From contig MKTY01000016.1 in the NCBI GenBank assembly GCA_001898485.1, positions 18,327 to 82,326 of the forward strand: a stretch of DNA of 64,000 nt, read 5' to 3'. The stretch is from Sphingobacteriales bacterium 46-32 (GTDB lineage: Bacteria; Bacteroidota; Bacteroidia; Chitinophagales; Chitinophagaceae). Shown here piece by piece: positions 62,922-64,000 of the stretch. The stretch's first letter is position 1, and every line of letters begins with the position of its first letter. Below the pieces are notes generated by a model that saw nothing but the letters and a program-made list of their open reading frames with translations, did not search any database and had not been told where the DNA came from. The translations under genes were made by a program, and so were the position numbers.

Positions 62922-63119
62922 TATTCCCTCCGACTTATTCTAGTTTCAATATTACTAACATCAATTAATTTTCTTGTATTCCTATCCCCGTATATAAGTT
63001 CCTCCAGCTTTCCTAATTCTAGCCTCTTTTTGTGACTGGAAGGTCTTATTTTCGTTTAAACTTGTTGTCTCAACTAGCCCTAATACTTTATTATCCTTTA
63101 TCACAGCAAAATCAATAGG
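62921..63119 (-). pseudogene. Polymorphic toxin C-terminal tip, frameshifted
   Basis: The minus strand reads PIDFAVIKDNKVLGLVETTS, LNENKTFQSQKEARIRKAGG, TYIR and then needs a one-base shift to continue DRNTRKLIDVSNIETRISRR-E and stop. The break lies in the CCCC run at 62986-62989 (an extra G on the coding strand), so translation ends at a TAG after TYIRG. LVETTSLN ... KEARIRxAGGTYIRDRxTxKLIDVSNIETRxxR is the look of nuclease-like tips of Rhs/polymorphic toxins. The upstream part runs into the repeat. Confidence 0.65.
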
Positions 63120-63232
63120 ATGCCGGTAAAAACACCTTTTAGACCAACAGATCTTAAAACGAAGTTATGCTTAGCTACGAGCTAAGCATAACAATATTAA
63201 AAAAGTAAAAATACCAAACTAAGGAGAACAGG
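63114..63232. repeat. 119-bp repeat A with 13-bp hairpin
   Basis: It matches 63868-63986 with few differences. It contains GTTATGCTTAGCT-ACG-AGCTAAGCATAAC (63164-63192), a perfect 13-bp stem. It lies between the 177-residue gene and the toxin tip. Confidence 0.9.
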
Positions 63233-63322
63233 TTTTTTTTCGCCGATCTCAAGGAAGTCTATGCCGCCAAACTTAAAAGGCAGAACAGGGGCAAATACAA
63301 ACTACAGACCCCTTCTTGTACA
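63233..63322. other. Short gap
   Basis: About 90 bp of apparently non-coding sequence after repeat A, beginning with a T run and including GCCGATCTCAAGGAAGTC, which may be leftover coding sequence of another module. Confidence 0.25.
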
Positions 63323-63856
63323 TTAAGATTCAATTCTTCCACCCTGATTATAAAAAAAATCAAACTCATCTTCAATTAGCGCCGACGAAAACTTCCCTCC
63401 CGATTTTCGAATTCGCTGAAACAATTCAACTACCCGTTTATTTTTAAAATACTCGGCGCTATTAGTTGTATTAGTAATCCCAAAAATTAATTCATAGGTA
63501 GCCAAGTCGTCTTTTTCCATATAAAACTCAATAGCTCCACATATCGCTTCATTAATAGACGGGTCAAATAGAACTTTAACGCATTTAGCCACTGATTCGG
63601 CTCTATCTGGAAAATTAAATAGTAAGAAAAATAAAAAATGTTTAATTAAATCTAATTTTTCCGAATCAAGTCTATAATCAATCAGTTCTTTATTATAAAA
63701 AGTCTCAAAATAATCATTCCTTTCTTTTTCACTATACCTATCCATAGTAAAACGTTCGATTACATATCTCAAGTCTGATAAAGCATGCTCATGAATATTA
63801 TAAACTTCAGATTGAGCCTTATTAAATAATGATTTTAACAACTTGTCCATTCTCAT
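63323..63856 (-). CDS. Immunity-like helical protein
   Basis: A 177-residue, mostly helical acidic protein (EKLDLIKHFLFFLLFNFPDR, VKVLFDPSINEAICGAIEFY, VELFQRIRKSGG). No named family is recognised. Lying between two copies of the 119-bp repeat beside a toxin tip, it is probably an orphan immunity protein. A Met two residues in (MDKLLKS) is an alternative start. Confidence 0.55.
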   Translation of the reverse strand: MRMDKLLKSLFNKAQSEVYNIHEHALSDLRYVIERFTMDRYSEKERNDYFETFYNKELIDYRLDSEKLDLIKHFLFFLLFNFPDRAESVAKCVKVLFDPSINEAICGAIEFYMEKDDLATYELIFGITNTTNSAEYFKNKRVVELFQRIRKSGGKFSSALIEDEFDFFYNQGGRIES

Positions 63857-63867
63857 ATTTTAAAGTT

Positions 63868-63986
63868 AATAGGATGCCGGTAAAAACACCTTATAGACCA
63901 ACAGCCCTTAAAACGAAGTTATGCTTAGCTACAAGCTAAGCATAACAGGATTAAAAAGCAAAAAATACCAAACTAAGGAGAACAGG
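63868..63986. repeat. 119-bp repeat B with 13-bp hairpin
   Basis: Second copy. Hairpin GTTATGCTTAGCT-ACA-AGCTAAGCATAAC at 63918-63946. It abuts the start of the 177-residue gene and reaches nearly to the window end, so more modules probably lie beyond. Confidence 0.9.
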
Positions 63987-64000
63987 GGCTAAGACAGCCT

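Overview
The window looks like a chromosomal segment of a Bacteroidota bacterium, most likely Chitinophagaceae-like. This rests on TTTG / TAnnTTTG-type promoters, two ~790-residue MacB/FtsX-type permeases, a LytS/LytTR pair, MbnP plus di-haem peroxidase pairs, a Q-type subclass B3 metallo-beta-lactamase, and many Bacteroidota-type lipoproteins and DUF families. The genus cannot be told from sequence alone.

Layout. 0-12 kb: ordinary accessory chromosome with an SDR protein and its Crp/Fnr-type neighbour, a ParD antitoxin next to a dead parE, a minus-strand envelope cluster (lipoproteins, barrel, hydrolases, HExxH protein), a LytS/LytTR two-component pair and an alpha/beta-hydrolase whose 3' end is partly duplicated downstream. 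12.6-31.2 kb: an AT-richer defence and mobile island. It holds a LexA-like repressor leading a CBASS-type operon (CD-NTase, E2-like protein, S-4TM effector, second nucleotidyltransferase), a wrecked tyrosine recombinase, two ~200-bp repeats that look like integron attC sites around gene cassettes (DNA glycosylase, DUF2971, unknown), a divergent locus with a CARF-sigma54 regulator, SLATT and a third CD-NTase on one side and cupin, thymidylate-kinase-like and Gre-like genes on the other, three secreted-protein genes, and a serine-recombinase remnant against tRNA-Ser. 31.4-62.5 kb: housekeeping and envelope genes (ABC permeases, Lrp, EamA, FMN glutamate-synthase-like protein, serine hydrolase, B3 metallo-beta-lactamase, a copper-type MbnP/MbnH cluster, AraC, GntR plus MFS, DoxX/SRPBCC/ArsR). 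62.6-64 kb: the tail of a polymorphic-toxin region, with immunity-like genes, a frameshifted toxin tip and 119-bp repeats.

How it may work together. The most interesting locus is 20.2-25.1 kb. A CARF-AAA+ sigma54 activator is encoded 1 bp from a SLATT membrane effector, which is 3 bp from a CD-NTase. A near-consensus -24/-12 sigma54 promoter (22154-22169) faces the opposite operon of cupin, kinase and Gre factor. CARF folds are nucleotide sensors and CD-NTases make nucleotide signals, so a defence signal could both open a membrane effector and switch on a sigma54-dependent repair or transcription-rescue operon. This is an inference from layout and motifs. The 12.6-16.6 kb CBASS operon is instead headed by a self-cleaving-type LexA homologue with a 25-bp palindrome over its own start codon, which suggests control by DNA damage.
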